DNA of 37,822 nt from an uncultured Caryophanales bacterium (lineage in GTDB: Bacteria; Bacillota_I; Bacilli_A; RFN20; CAG-826). The translations under genes and the position numbers were made by a program. Each line of letters begins with the position of its first letter. Within the stretch, counting starts at the first letter, position 1. This document shows, piece after piece, positions 1 through 9,142 of this stretch. The notes under the pieces are model-generated. The model saw nothing but the letters and a program-made list of their open reading frames with translations. It made no database searches and was not told the DNA's origin. The DNA lies in the NCBI GenBank assembly GCA_937902735.1, contig CALELS010000022.1, forward strand, positions 1 through 37,822. Direction: 5' to 3'.

Positions 1-3000
1 TTTCATGTTCATATTGCGTTTAATTTCTTCGTATTTTGCAATGATAGTTTCAAGACCACCAAGCATTGCTTCAATATCATAAGCCTTCGCTCTAACAGCA
101 AACCAAACGGCATAGAATTCAAGAGGGTGATAAATCTTAAAATACCCAACTCTAACAGCCATTGTGACATAGGCAACAGCGTGAGCTTTTGGGAACATGT
201 ATTTAATTTTGTAACAAGAATTAATGTACCACTCTGGAACATTATGCATTCTCATTAATGGAACATATTCATTTTCTTTAGCTTTAAATTTGCCCTTTCC
301 TTTACGAACAGCTTCCATAATTGCAAAAGCTGTATCATTTGGAATACCTTTCTTAATAAGATAGGTCATAATATCATCACGACATCCAATAACTTCACGA
401 ATGGTACAAGTACCATCACGGATTAAATCTTGAGCATTATGTGCCCAAACATCTGTACCATGTGATAGACCAGAAATAACAACTAAATCTGCGAATGATT
501 TTGGTTTAGCATCAATTAGAATTTCTTGAGATGTATCAGTACCAAACTCAGGAAGACCTAATGCACCTGTTTTTGAATGTAAATAATTAGATTTCTTCCC
601 TAGTGCTTTATCGCTTGTGAATAATGAAATGACTCTTTGATCATTTAATGGAATTGATAAGACATCAACTTTAGTTAAAAGTGACATCATACGTAGGGCA
701 AGTGGGTCAACGTGACCTAAAAGGTCAAGTTTTAATAAACCTTCATGGAAAGCGTTAGTGTAATCAAGGTGGGTTGTAAACCAATCTGATTCGTTATCAT
801 CAGCAGGATATTGAATTGGGGTGAAGTTATAGATTGGTTCATCTTTAGGAACAACAACAATTCCACCAGGATGCTGTCCTGTTGTGCGTTTTACATCAAC
901 ACATTTACTTGCTTGATAAGCTAAGATTGGTTGAGGAATAGTTGTTGGGTCAATACCTTTAGATTCGTAATATCCTTTTACATAACCAAAAGCAGTTTTT
1001 TCAGCAACTGTTTCAATAGTGCCTGCTCTAAAAACATTCTTTTCACCGAAGAACACTTTGGTGAGGTTAAACGCTCTAGATTGGTAGTCACTAGGGAAAT
1101 TGAGGTCAATATCTGGGGTTTTTTCTGCATTAAATCCTAAGAATGTTTGGAATGGAATGTTTTGACCATCACCTATCATTTTAGTTCCACAATGTGGACA
1201 AAATTTATCTTGAAGATCATAACCTGAGAATACATTTGGATCATCAACAAATTCGAAATGCTTACATTTTGGACAACGATAGTGAGGTGCTAAAGGATTA
1301 ACTTCAGTGATTCCATACATTGTAGCAGCAAAAGATGAACCAACAGATCCACGACTACCTACCATGTAGCCATCATCATGTGCTTTTTCAACAATCTTGT
1401 GGGCAATCCAATATGTAATAGAGAAATTGTTTGAAATAATACCATCCAATTCTTTGTTTAATCTATCTTCGATTGCTTCAGGTAAATTATCACCATAAAG
1501 TTCATGGGCTTTTGCAAAGCAACCATCACGAAGTTCATCACTTGCCGTTGGAACAACTGGAGCATGAAGCGTGTCAGTAATAACTTTTAATTCGTCAGTC
1601 ATTTCAGCAATCTTATTAGGATTAGTAACGACGAATTCTAAAGCGCGGTCATGGCCAAAGATTGGTTCAAATATTTCCATCATCTCTTCCGTAGAACGAT
1701 AATGTTGATCTGGATTTGGACCAACTTTATTTCGAGATAACGGATGTGGTTTTTTACCTACACCTAAGTTTGCGATAAAGATATCACGAGTAAATTTATC
1801 GTCAGGATTTAAATAGTGAACATCACCGGTTGCAACAACTGGAATATTTAATTCGTCAGCTGCTTCAACAATATCTTTTAGATATTTGATGATTTCTTCT
1901 TCGTCAGAAACTTGGTTTGTATAAATTAGATGTGAATAATTAGCGACTGGTTGAATCTCAACATAATCGTAAAATTTCATGAGATTTTTTAAGTCTTCTT
2001 TAGATCTTGTTCTTGCAGCATCAAAAATCTCTCCATTAAAGCATGCTGTACCTACTAAAAGATTCTTACGATAATTAGCAATTTCGCGTTTTGGTGTTTT
2101 AGGAACATCTGCTAAATAGTCGATGTGTGCAAGGGAAATTAACTTATATAAGTCGATTAAGCCTTGCGAATTTTTGGCAATAACAGTTGTATGTGCACCC
2201 CTCATATGAGTAAGCATTTCTTTGGATGTTTTAATCTTTGCAAGTTCACTATGTTTGAGATGGAAATTATCTTTAAGTAAACGATTTAGCATGGCAAGCC
2301 AAACTTCGTTTAAAATACGAGCATCATAGTCAGCTCTATGGGCGTCATCTTCATCATATGTTGCAATCCCTAAATTACGAGATAATGAACCTAGTGAATG
2401 CCTAGATGATTCTGGGAACATATATCTAGACAAAGAGAGGGTATCAATTAATGGGTTTGTAATTGATGGTTGCCCCATTCTTCTTAATGCTTCATTCAAG
2501 AAGCCAATATCGAATGTAATATTGTGAGAAACAACAATTGAATCTTTAAAGTAAGATAAGATTTTTGGCATTACTTGTTCAATTGTTGGAGCATTCTCCA
2601 CCATATCCTGAGTGATTTTTGTTTTCTTTTGAATAAGAGGTGGAATTAGCATCTCAGGATTAATGAAAATATCAACTTGTTCAACAATTTGACCACCTTC
2701 AAAAATAACTGCACCAAATTCAGTAATACGGTCATAACGAGTAGATAATCCAGTGGTTTCTAAGTCGAATACAACATATCTAGCATTGTTCAGTTCAATA
2801 TCTTTAGGGTTTAAAGCAAATGGTAATTCATCATTAACCATATAAAGTTCTGAACCATAAAGGATTTTAACCCCTATCTTTTTAGAAGCTAATTCAGCTT
2901 CTGGGAAAGCTTGCACAACTCCATGGTCAGTAACTGCAATAGCTTTATGACCCATATTTTTAGCTAGTGCACAGTAATCTGAAATTGTTGATACTCCATC

Positions 3001-4095
3001 CATAGCAGACATTTTTGTATGGAGATGTAGTTCAACTCTTTTTTGTTCATAATTATCTTTTCTCATCTCAGGAGGTGGGAGAAGATCAATTTGAAGAACA
3101 TTAATTAATAATGCTTGTGTATATTTATCCACAGTAACATAGCCTTTAATTCTGGCGTATTGTCCAGTTTTAAGTTCATTAATTAAATCAGCAGAAATAT
3201 TGTCGTTTTCTAAAATCTTTATAGATATAGCTTTTGATTTAGCGCCTATACCACAATTTAGGAAAGCACGACCTTCTTTAGTTGTTTTAGGTTTATCAAT
3301 TCCATATAGTTCACCAATAAGATCAACATTTCCACTCTTTTCATTGATTTGATCGATGTCTTCAATGACTACGTATGGTAATTTATCTCTCCATGAATTA
3401 TTGGATGAATATTTATAATATTCTTTTCTTTCTTTATTAACTTTTTTGAGATTGGATTCAAGTTCTTTTTTATTATCTTTATAGAATTCTTCCATTTCTT
3501 GAGCCTTATTTTCTTCAATGGTGTCGTTTGTGTTTTTATAATAAGACTCATTCGCATCAGAAACAGATTCTTCAATAATTTCTTTAGATGCCTCTTCTGC
3601 TTTTTGAATAATCTTCTCAGCTTTCTTTTCTGAAATCTTATTAATCGAAGAGACTTCTTTAACTTCAAAGTCTATAGCAAATCGATATCCAATGAAATCT
3701 AGGAAATCTTTAAAATCCATCAGAACCTGGGTATTTTTTGATTTTTCTTCCTCATTAGCAAAAGAGAAACAAATTATTTGTCCATTAGCAGATATATCAA
3801 GGTTTGCATTAAATCTATTCCTTGAACGATGCCAATCATCAAATAATTTAATCGCATCATAAGTTGATGGAGCTTTCTTATATGAGAAAGTCATTTGATA
3901 TGGATAATCAATTTTGTTCAAAGATTCTAAGAATTGTTCAAGCAATGAGTATTCCCAAGGTGTTTCCTTGCAAATAATCATGTCTACTTGTTCTCTAACG
4001 AATGGGTTTCTTCCGACAAGATCAAAGTCCATATCAAATCTTTCGACATCATTAATGCCGATTGAGTTTAGGAATCTCTTCATCTTCTCTTTCAT
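1..4095 (-). CDS. polC: DNA polymerase III alpha subunit, PolC type (partial, 3' end outside window)
   Basis: Replicative polymerase of low-GC Gram-positives with built-in 3'-5' exonuclease. The 1365 codons present read without a stop, against about 1440 in the family, so roughly the last 80 residues lie beyond base 1. In order: N-terminal domain; a highly charged helical linker (about 155-235); an OB-fold; PHP domain opening with VELHLHTK (about 355); DEDDh exonuclease inserted in PHP with DLETTG at 444-449 and HRADYD at 586-591; then the polymerase core with a four-cysteine zinc site (CPKC...CPHC, about 935-975) and the catalytic PDIDLNF motif near 995. ATG at 4095 is chosen; a second ATG 12 nt downstream is possible and no strong Shine-Dalgarno decides between them. 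It follows rseP by 19 nt as the last visible gene of the uppS-cdsA-dxr-rseP-polC run. proS, which separates rseP and polC in Bacillus, is missing. Confidence 0.97.
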   Translation of the reverse strand, partial: MKEKMKRFLNSIGINDVERFDMDFDLVGRNPFVREQVDMIICKETPWEYSLLEQFLESLNKIDYPYQMTFSYKKAPSTYDAIKLFDDWHRSRNRFNANLDISANGQIICFSFANEEEKSKNTQVLMDFKDFLDFIGYRFAIDFEVKEVSSINKISEKKAEKIIQKAEEASKEIIEESVSDANESYYKNTNDTIEENKAQEMEEFYKDNKKELESNLKKVNKERKEYYKYSSNNSWRDKLPYVVIEDIDQINEKSGNVDLIGELYGIDKPKTTKEGRAFLNCGIGAKSKAISIKILENDNISADLINELKTGQYARIKGYVTVDKYTQALLINVLQIDLLPPPEMRKDNYEQKRVELHLHTKMSAMDGVSTISDYCALAKNMGHKAIAVTDHGVVQAFPEAELASKKIGVKILYGSELYMVNDELPFALNPKDIELNNARYVVFDLETTGLSTRYDRITEFGAVIFEGGQIVEQVDIFINPEMLIPPLIQKKTKITQDMVENAPTIEQVMPKILSYFKDSIVVSHNITFDIGFLNEALRRMGQPSITNPLIDTLSLSRYMFPESSRHSLGSLSRNLGIATYDEDDAHRADYDARILNEVWLAMLNRLLKDNFHLKHSELAKIKTSKEMLTHMRGAHTTVIAKNSQGLIDLYKLISLAHIDYLADVPKTPKREIANYRKNLLVGTACFNGEIFDAARTRSKEDLKNLMKFYDYVEIQPVANYSHLIYTNQVSDEEEIIKYLKDIVEAADELNIPVVATGDVHYLNPDDKFTRDIFIANLGVGKKPHPLSRNKVGPNPDQHYRSTEEMMEIFEPIFGHDRALEFVVTNPNKIAEMTDELKVITDTLHAPVVPTASDELRDGCFAKAHELYGDNLPEAIEDRLNKELDGIISNNFSITYWIAHKIVEKAHDDGYMVGSRGSVGSSFAATMYGITEVNPLAPHYRCPKCKHFEFVDDPNVFSGYDLQDKFCPHCGTKMIGDGQNIPFQTFLGFNAEKTPDIDLNFPSDYQSRAFNLTKVFFGEKNVFRAGTIETVAEKTAFGYVKGYYESKGIDPTTIPQPILAYQASKCVDVKRTTGQHPGGIVVVPKDEPIYNFTPIQYPADDNESDWFTTHLDYTNAFHEGLLKLDLLGHVDPLALRMMSLLTKVDVLSIPLNDQRVISLFTSDKALGKKSNYLHSKTGALGLPEFGTDTSQEILIDAKPKSFADLVVISGLSHGTDVWAHNAQDLIRDGTCTIREVIGCRDDIMTYLIKKGIPNDTAFAIMEAVRKGKGKFKAKENEYVPLMRMHNVPEWYINSCYKIKYMFPKAHAVAYVTMAVRVGYFKIYHPLEFYAVWFAVRAKAYDIEAMLGGLETIIAKYEEIKRNMNMK

Positions 4096-4114
4096 ATCTA
4101 CACCCAAATCTAAT

Positions 4115-5569
4115 CTAATGAACAACTAATCTGATAATATCAAGGATAATAATTGCTACTCCAAATAGGAGCAGTAATCCGATTCCGATTGCGGACACTA
4201 TATTTTTTACTTTGCTTGGAATTTTCCATTCTTCAAATTTAATATTTTCGTTTTCTGGTTCGGCTTTCTTAGCTTTTTTATAATCATTTCTTCTTTTTAT
4301 ATTTCCAATACCTTCAATGAGAGTTACTAAAAGTTGCCATCCATCAAGGCCTGGGAAAGGAAGAAGATTAAAGACTGCCAAATTAACTGAGATTAATCCC
4401 CAGAAATAGAAATACATTCCTATTCCATATGAGGAGAATACACTTGCAGACATCGTGAATATGCCAACAATGCCTGAGATATTTTGAATACCACTAGTAA
4501 AAATTGAAGCAATACCCATAAAAACAGCACCAGAAGCGTAAGCAAAGTCTTCAAATATACCAACTACTCTTTCACCAAATGGAGCCCAATAATCTTTGAC
4601 TTTTAAAACAAGACCTATATCGTTCCATTTATATAAATTACCATCGGCAAGAGTAGAAATAGTTAACTCGTGCATAGTTTTTTCTTCTGAGAATTTATCA
4701 TTTCCTAAATATTTCAAAGTGTAAATATCAAGGTTTGCATGCATATCATATGAAGGAGTTAGGGCTCCGTTATAAACATTAGGATATTGACTTAATGTGT
4801 AGCCTTTTTCAGCCCATCCTTTATTATTCTCATCAGTATTTGTGAATGTATTTGAAAACTTCTTAGTAGTTTCTAGATCGCACGCTTCATAAAATCTAAT
4901 GGCTTCATTGAAACGTGTTGGATTTTTTGCACCATTAGGGTAATAACAAGCAACATAGTGTTTCTCATTAATAACAACATCATCATCAATTATGAAATAG
5001 TAGCCAAAATATGTTCCTTCATCGTTTGTGAAGTCGTATTCAAACGAATTCTTATTTAATCCAGTTAAGTCAGGACCATAAGCATAAATTTTATCTGCAT
5101 CAACAAAACCTGCATGCATCGCAATTGAATCTTGATCGACCTGAACCATTCTTGTAGCCATACGTTGAGGAAGACAAACATTGCTAACAAAGAATAATCC
5201 TATGGCAAGTATGAAATTCATGGTGATGCCTGCAACCATAATTGCGGCTTTTTTCCATCTATTGATTCCATCTAAGGAACGTGTTTTAGGAATGTTGACA
5301 CCTGGCTCAAGTTCAACATCTTCTCCATACATTGAAACATAGCCACCTAACGGGATAGCTCTTATGGAGAAGTATGTTTCTTTTCCTTTTCCTCTTACAT
5401 GAAGAAGAGCCGGACCAAAGCCAATTGAAAATTCTTGGCAATAAACTTTAAATATCTTAGCCATTGTTAAATGACCTAGTTCGTGAAGAGTAATTAATAC
5501 TCCTAAAGATATTACAAATAGAAGGATAGTTAAAATCCATTCCAAGGGATTTGATGGATTAGTTAACAT
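4115..5569 (-). CDS. rseP: RseP/RasP-type intramembrane site-2 metalloprotease with enlarged insert
   Basis: Membrane zinc protease (peptidase family M50) that in relatives cleaves anti-sigma factors and leftover signal peptides within the membrane. HELGH at residues 29-33 in the first membrane helix supplies two histidines and the catalytic glutamate; NLLPFPGLDG at 401-410 supplies the third ligand (D409). GFGPALL, IPLGGYVSMYGE and a hydrophobic C-terminus also fit. At 484 residues it exceeds the usual 340-430. The stretch between about 135 and 310, where the PDZ domain should be, starts PDZ-like (SIAMHAGFVDADKIYAYG) but continues into polar, Tyr/Asn-rich sequence I do not recognise. The start overlaps the end of dxr by 11 nt and has a good Shine-Dalgarno (AAAGGAG, 7 nt from ATG). 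Its position between dxr and polC is the classical one. Confidence 0.93.
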   Translation of the reverse strand: MLTNPSNPLEWILTILLFVISLGVLITLHELGHLTMAKIFKVYCQEFSIGFGPALLHVRGKGKETYFSIRAIPLGGYVSMYGEDVELEPGVNIPKTRSLDGINRWKKAAIMVAGITMNFILAIGLFFVSNVCLPQRMATRMVQVDQDSIAMHAGFVDADKIYAYGPDLTGLNKNSFEYDFTNDEGTYFGYYFIIDDDVVINEKHYVACYYPNGAKNPTRFNEAIRFYEACDLETTKKFSNTFTNTDENNKGWAEKGYTLSQYPNVYNGALTPSYDMHANLDIYTLKYLGNDKFSEEKTMHELTISTLADGNLYKWNDIGLVLKVKDYWAPFGERVVGIFEDFAYASGAVFMGIASIFTSGIQNISGIVGIFTMSASVFSSYGIGMYFYFWGLISVNLAVFNLLPFPGLDGWQLLVTLIEGIGNIKRRNDYKKAKKAEPENENIKFEEWKIPSKVKNIVSAIGIGLLLLFGVAIIILDIIRLVVH

Positions 5570-6713
5570 TATTTATCTCCTTTCTAAGCGTTTCTTTTAT
5601 ACGAGTATCTATCTCAAGAACCTTTTTAAGGTTAGGTTTTTTAATTAAAGGTTCATTATCAACATATTTTTCTACATATTTGACTATATCAAGATAACCA
5701 ATTTTGTCGTTTAAGAATTCATTAACTGCAATCTCATTAGCTGCATTAAGCGCAACTAATTTTGATCCACCTTGTTTTAGAGCTTTTTTAGCTAAGGCAA
5801 TTGCAGGATATCTTTCAGGATCAAACCTATGGAAATGGCAGCCTTTTAATTCATGATAGGATTTACATCTAATAACATCTTGATATGCGTTTTTCAAAAA
5901 CATTGCATAGCGAATTGGGTTATGCATGTCAGGTTTTGAATAATCTAAAACATATTCATGATTTTTAGTTAAAACTAAAGCATGGATAAGAGATTCATCA
6001 TGCATTAACAATCTAATTTTAGAAAGTGGGAAATGATAAAGGTAATAAGCTTCAATAATTTCAAAGCCTTTATTCATCATTGTTGCACAATCAATAGTGA
6101 TTTTATGACCCATATTCCAAGTAGGATGTCTTAAGGCATCTTCTGCTTTCATATCTTTTAATTGTTCAAGTGGAACTTTTCTAAGAGCGCCTCCACTAGC
6201 GGTAATTATTAATGAAGAAACATCTTTTCTATCAACATTATCAAGGCATTTTGCCAAAGCAACATGTTCTGAATCAATCGGATAAAGTGAACCGTGGCCA
6301 TTCTTTAATAATTTATTAATAATATGTCCACCAGTAACTAGTGCTTCTTTATTTGCAAGACAAAGGATTTTATCTTTCTTAAGCGCAACAACGCTTGGTT
6401 CAAGTCCACTAATACCAACTAATGCATTGACACACATGTCAAAGTCGGCTTCTTTAGTGAATTTAGCTAAACCTTGTTTTTCTGAATAGAACTTAACACT
6501 AGGGAAGAGTTTACGATATTTTTTCTTTTTTGAATTATCTCTTAAATAGACTTTTTCTACATGATGATGTTTTTCAATGATATTAGGAATATATTCATCT
6601 TTTAGGCCAACAGAAAAGGCAGTTAAAACAAATTCTTGAGGATTTTCAAGAATGATGTCTAATGTTTGCTCGCCAATGGAACCACTTGCACCTAAAAGAA
6701 GAACTTTTTTCAT
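5559..6713 (-). CDS. dxr: 1-deoxy-D-xylulose 5-phosphate reductoisomerase
   Basis: Converts DXP to 2-C-methyl-D-erythritol 4-phosphate with NADPH, the committed step of the MEP isoprenoid pathway, which feeds the undecaprenyl carrier made by UppS in the same operon. The 384-residue product begins MKKVLLLGASGSIG, with the Rossmann glycine motif at residues 8-14. The family signatures LANKEALVTGG, PIDSEHVAL (metal-binding Asp and Glu), ASGGALRK and HPTWNMGHKITIDCATMMNKGFE follow. I place the start at ATG 6713; a reading frame open from a GTG at 6743 would add ten residues ahead of the nucleotide-binding strand and overlap cdsA. cdsA stops 1 nt upstream and rseP starts inside its last codons, so the three are tightly coupled. 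Confidence 0.96.
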   Translation of the reverse strand: MKKVLLLGASGSIGEQTLDIILENPQEFVLTAFSVGLKDEYIPNIIEKHHHVEKVYLRDNSKKKKYRKLFPSVKFYSEKQGLAKFTKEADFDMCVNALVGISGLEPSVVALKKDKILCLANKEALVTGGHIINKLLKNGHGSLYPIDSEHVALAKCLDNVDRKDVSSLIITASGGALRKVPLEQLKDMKAEDALRHPTWNMGHKITIDCATMMNKGFEIIEAYYLYHFPLSKIRLLMHDESLIHALVLTKNHEYVLDYSKPDMHNPIRYAMFLKNAYQDVIRCKSYHELKGCHFHRFDPERYPAIALAKKALKQGGSKLVALNAANEIAVNEFLNDKIGYLDIVKYVEKYVDNEPLIKKPNLKKVLEIDTRIKETLRKEINNVN

Positions 6714-6714
6714 A

Positions 6715-7764
6715 TTAAACAATACCAAATTTCCATCCACCACTAACCATTACTAAGAAGCAAGCAACTGTAACGGAGCAGAAGAATATTGAATCAAATC
6801 GATCTAACACACCACCATGTCCTGGAAGAATATTAGAGAAGTCTTTAATACCAAAATGACGTTTGATTGCAGAGAAAACGAAGTCTCCTAAATCAGCAAC
6901 AATAGGGACAAAGGCTGAAATAATTAAGATGTAATAGAAATGGGATAAATCAAGATAAGGGAAAATTGGGAAATTACATGCAGCAAGAATAAGGGCAAAT
7001 CCTGCCGATAAAATAAATGAGAACACAATGCCTCCAGCAAATCCTTCCCAAGTTTTCTTTGGAGAAATACGTGGATTTACTCTGTGTTTGCCAAATAAAA
7101 TTCCTACAAAATAAGCACCTGTATCGTTGAAGATAACACCAAGAAGTACATAAACAAGTAACAAAGGTGATTGTAGATATTGGAAGATTGGACTATTAAC
7201 ATCTACTGTGTCTTTATAAATAGATCCTTCAGCAGAAAATGCGCTAAATGGTGCATAACGAAGATACATCAAAGCTTGAATTGAAACACCACATATTGCA
7301 GCCATTGCAATGTAATACATAACATTTGATATTGTGGTGTCATCATCAAGGAACGAGAACATAAAATAAAATAAAGCCGATACAATTAAGGCAATAATTG
7401 AAATATAAATATCATTAAAATTTGTATTAAATATTGTCCAAATTGAATCAAATGTATGTTGGTTATTAAATAAATCAGTTAAATTATTCTTTAAGAATAT
7501 CCAGAACACATAAGAAAGAATTAAGAATATCGTCAAGATGTAAATTGGGATCCTAAATCTTTTTGATGGTTTAGAAGCATGAACAATTTCAAAACCAACA
7601 GCAACTGCTAAAAATACACCAACAATTGCATAAGCAAGAGAACCAACAAAAACGCATGGAACCAAAACGGAAAGCATAATTACAGCTGTGATGATTCTAG
7701 CGCGTAAAGATTTCTTTATTTCTGGAGTAACTTCGTTAGTCTCAATTAATTTATTTTTCTTCAT
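6715..7764 (-). CDS. cdsA: Phosphatidate cytidylyltransferase (CDP-diglyceride synthase)
   Basis: Integral membrane enzyme making CDP-diacylglycerol from phosphatidic acid and CTP, the branch point for anionic phospholipids. The C-terminal signature is clear: VNPRISPKKTWEGFAGG, then KDFSNILPGHGGVLDRFDSIFF with the conserved Asp residues. Several hydrophobic helices run from about residue 25 onward. At 349 residues it is longer than the common 260-290; the extra length lies in the N-terminal 35 residues and in loops around residues 85-105 and 175-190 (between helices). It lies 2 nt after uppS and 1 nt before dxr, the standard Bacillota order. ATG 7764 begins MKKNKLIETNE and lies where uppS ends, fitting coupled translation. 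Confidence 0.95.
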   Translation of the reverse strand: MKKNKLIETNEVTPEIKKSLRARIITAVIMLSVLVPCVFVGSLAYAIVGVFLAVAVGFEIVHASKPSKRFRIPIYILTIFLILSYVFWIFLKNNLTDLFNNQHTFDSIWTIFNTNFNDIYISIIALIVSALFYFMFSFLDDDTTISNVMYYIAMAAICGVSIQALMYLRYAPFSAFSAEGSIYKDTVDVNSPIFQYLQSPLLLVYVLLGVIFNDTGAYFVGILFGKHRVNPRISPKKTWEGFAGGIVFSFILSAGFALILAACNFPIFPYLDLSHFYYILIISAFVPIVADLGDFVFSAIKRHFGIKDFSNILPGHGGVLDRFDSIFFCSVTVACFLVMVSGGWKFGIV

Positions 7765-7766
7765 TA

Positions 7767-8486
7767 TTAAAGTCCTCCAAATCTTCTGTTTCGATTATTG
7801 AATTCTTCTAAACATGCATTAAAAGCATCTTCTTTAAAATCTGGCCAATGAACATCAGTAAATACAAATTCGCTATAGGCGTTTTGCCATAAAAGATAAT
7901 TGGATAATCTTTCTTCACCACTTGTTCTTATCATTAAATCAACGTCAGGAAGACCTTTTGTATATAAATGATTAGATACTAATTCAGGATTAATATCTTC
8001 AATATTTAGTTTTCCTTCTTTAACATCTAAAGCTATTTCTCTACATGCTTTTGCAATTTCATCTCGAGATCCATAATTAAGACAAATATTCATGACATAA
8101 TTATGACAATCTTTAGTCATTTCCATTGCTTTTTTACATGTGTTTTGAGTCTTTAAAGGTAGACGAGTAATATCGCCTGAAATAAGTACTCTAGTACCAT
8201 CCTTGATCAAATGATTAATCTCACGTTTGAAGAATAAATCTAGATAATTAAATAAATGTCTGATTTCATCTTTTGGACGATTCCAATTTTCAGTTGAAAA
8301 AGCATAAAACGAACAAACTTCAATGTTGTAGGCTTTGCATAAATCGTAAACTTCAATAATACGATTACAGCCTTCCTTATGTCCTAAATGGCGAGGAAGT
8401 CCTCTCTTTTTGGCCCAACGTCCATTTCCATCCATAATAAAAGCAACATGCTTAATTGGTTTATTTAATTTTACTAGCTCTTTCAT
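7767..8486 (-). CDS. uppS: Undecaprenyl diphosphate synthase (cis-prenyltransferase)
   Basis: Condenses isopentenyl diphosphate onto farnesyl diphosphate to give the C55 lipid carrier for cell wall polymers. IMDGNGRWAKKRGLPRHLGH lies at the N-terminus (catalytic Asp at residue 19), followed by FYAFSTENWNRP, NICLNYGSRDEI, DLMIRTSGEERLSNYLLWQ and FTDVHWPDF, all family signatures. The frame is open to an ATG at 8519, but I start at 8486 (239 residues): the extra 11 residues are unlike the family and would be encoded across a good -10 box. There is no Shine-Dalgarno, and TATAAT ends only 9 nt before the ATG, suggesting a leaderless mRNA. It is the first gene of the unit that continues through cdsA, dxr, rseP and polC, separated from frr by a terminator. 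Confidence 0.96.
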   Translation of the reverse strand: MKELVKLNKPIKHVAFIMDGNGRWAKKRGLPRHLGHKEGCNRIIEVYDLCKAYNIEVCSFYAFSTENWNRPKDEIRHLFNYLDLFFKREINHLIKDGTRVLISGDITRLPLKTQNTCKKAMEMTKDCHNYVMNICLNYGSRDEIAKACREIALDVKEGKLNIEDINPELVSNHLYTKGLPDVDLMIRTSGEERLSNYLLWQNAYSEFVFTDVHWPDFKEDAFNACLEEFNNRNRRFGGL

Positions 8487-8495
8487 AATGCATAC

Positions 8496-8501
8496 ATTAT
8501 A
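8496..8501 (-). promoter_or_regulatory. -10 box of the uppS operon, next to the start codon
   Basis: Perfect TATAAT on the minus strand, 9 nt before the uppS ATG. No convincing -35 is found at 16-18 nt (TTTATA at 17). A second weaker pair, TTGAAA and TTTATA spaced 17 nt, lies about 30 nt further upstream. With the start usually about 7 nt past the -10, the transcript would begin 0-3 nt before ATG. Confidence 0.55.
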
Positions 8502-8545
8502 CACGTAAGAGCAACACATATAAAATAATAATTCTAAAAATTTTC

Positions 8546-8575
8546 AAAGAAAAAAGGACCCAATTGAGTCCTTAT
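8546..8575 (-). terminator. Intrinsic terminator after frr
   Basis: On the minus strand AAGGACtCAATTGgGTCCTT forms a strong hairpin followed by a T-rich run (TTTTTCTTT). It closes the rpsB-tsf-pyrH-frr unit just before the uppS promoter. Confidence 0.85.
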
Positions 8576-8592
8576 ATCTTTTTTGAATTTTA

Positions 8593-9138
8593 TTACATCG
8601 ACATGATGTCTTTTTCTTTTTCCACTAAGATGGATTCGATTTCAGCTATTGCTTCATCAACGACTTTTTGAATATCATCTTGAACACGTTTTTTGTAGTC
8701 ATCAGTGAAATCATCTGTATCTTTAACAAAATCGAGATAATCACGACGGATATTTCTAATAGCAACTTTGGAATTTTCAGAAGTTGCTTTAGCTTTTTTA
8801 ACTAAATCACGGCGAGTATCTTCAGTTAATGCAGGAATAATTAAACGAATTGAATCAGCATCAACGATTGGATTAATTCCAAGATTTGATGCACTGATTG
8901 CTGAAGCAATCGATTTAACATCTCCACGATCATAAGGTTTGATTAAAAGTTGGCGTGGTTCTGGGACACTAATTGATGAGATTTGGTTAATTGCGATTTT
9001 ATCACCATAATAATCACATTCAATTCGATCAAGCATAGCTGGAGTAGCTCTACCTGTTCTAAGTGTTGCAAGTTCTGCTTTGAAAGCTTCGATGGTCTTA
9101 GCCATCTTTTCTTTTGCTTCGAGTGCTATTTCATCCAT
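8593..9138 (-). CDS. frr: Ribosome recycling factor
   Basis: Splits post-termination ribosomes together with EF-G. The 181-residue length is near the usual 185. The sequence shows the three-helix-bundle pattern with LRTGRATPAMLDRIECDYYGDKIAINQISSI at about 27-57, ending helix I and entering domain II, and EPRQLLIKPYD, followed by LTEDTRRDLVKKAK and a charged C-terminal helix. GAGG sits 8 nt before ATG. It is last in rpsB-tsf-pyrH-frr, 4 nt after pyrH, with an intrinsic terminator right behind it. Confidence 0.97.
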   Translation of the reverse strand: MDEIALEAKEKMAKTIEAFKAELATLRTGRATPAMLDRIECDYYGDKIAINQISSISVPEPRQLLIKPYDRGDVKSIASAISASNLGINPIVDADSIRLIIPALTEDTRRDLVKKAKATSENSKVAIRNIRRDYLDFVKDTDDFTDDYKKRVQDDIQKVVDEAIAEIESILVEKEKDIMSM

Positions 9139-9142
9139 TTTC

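Noticed and set aside
3369..3668. 99-codon Lys-rich minus-strand frame
   Set aside because: It is an out-of-frame reading of the charged linker of PolC on the same strand.
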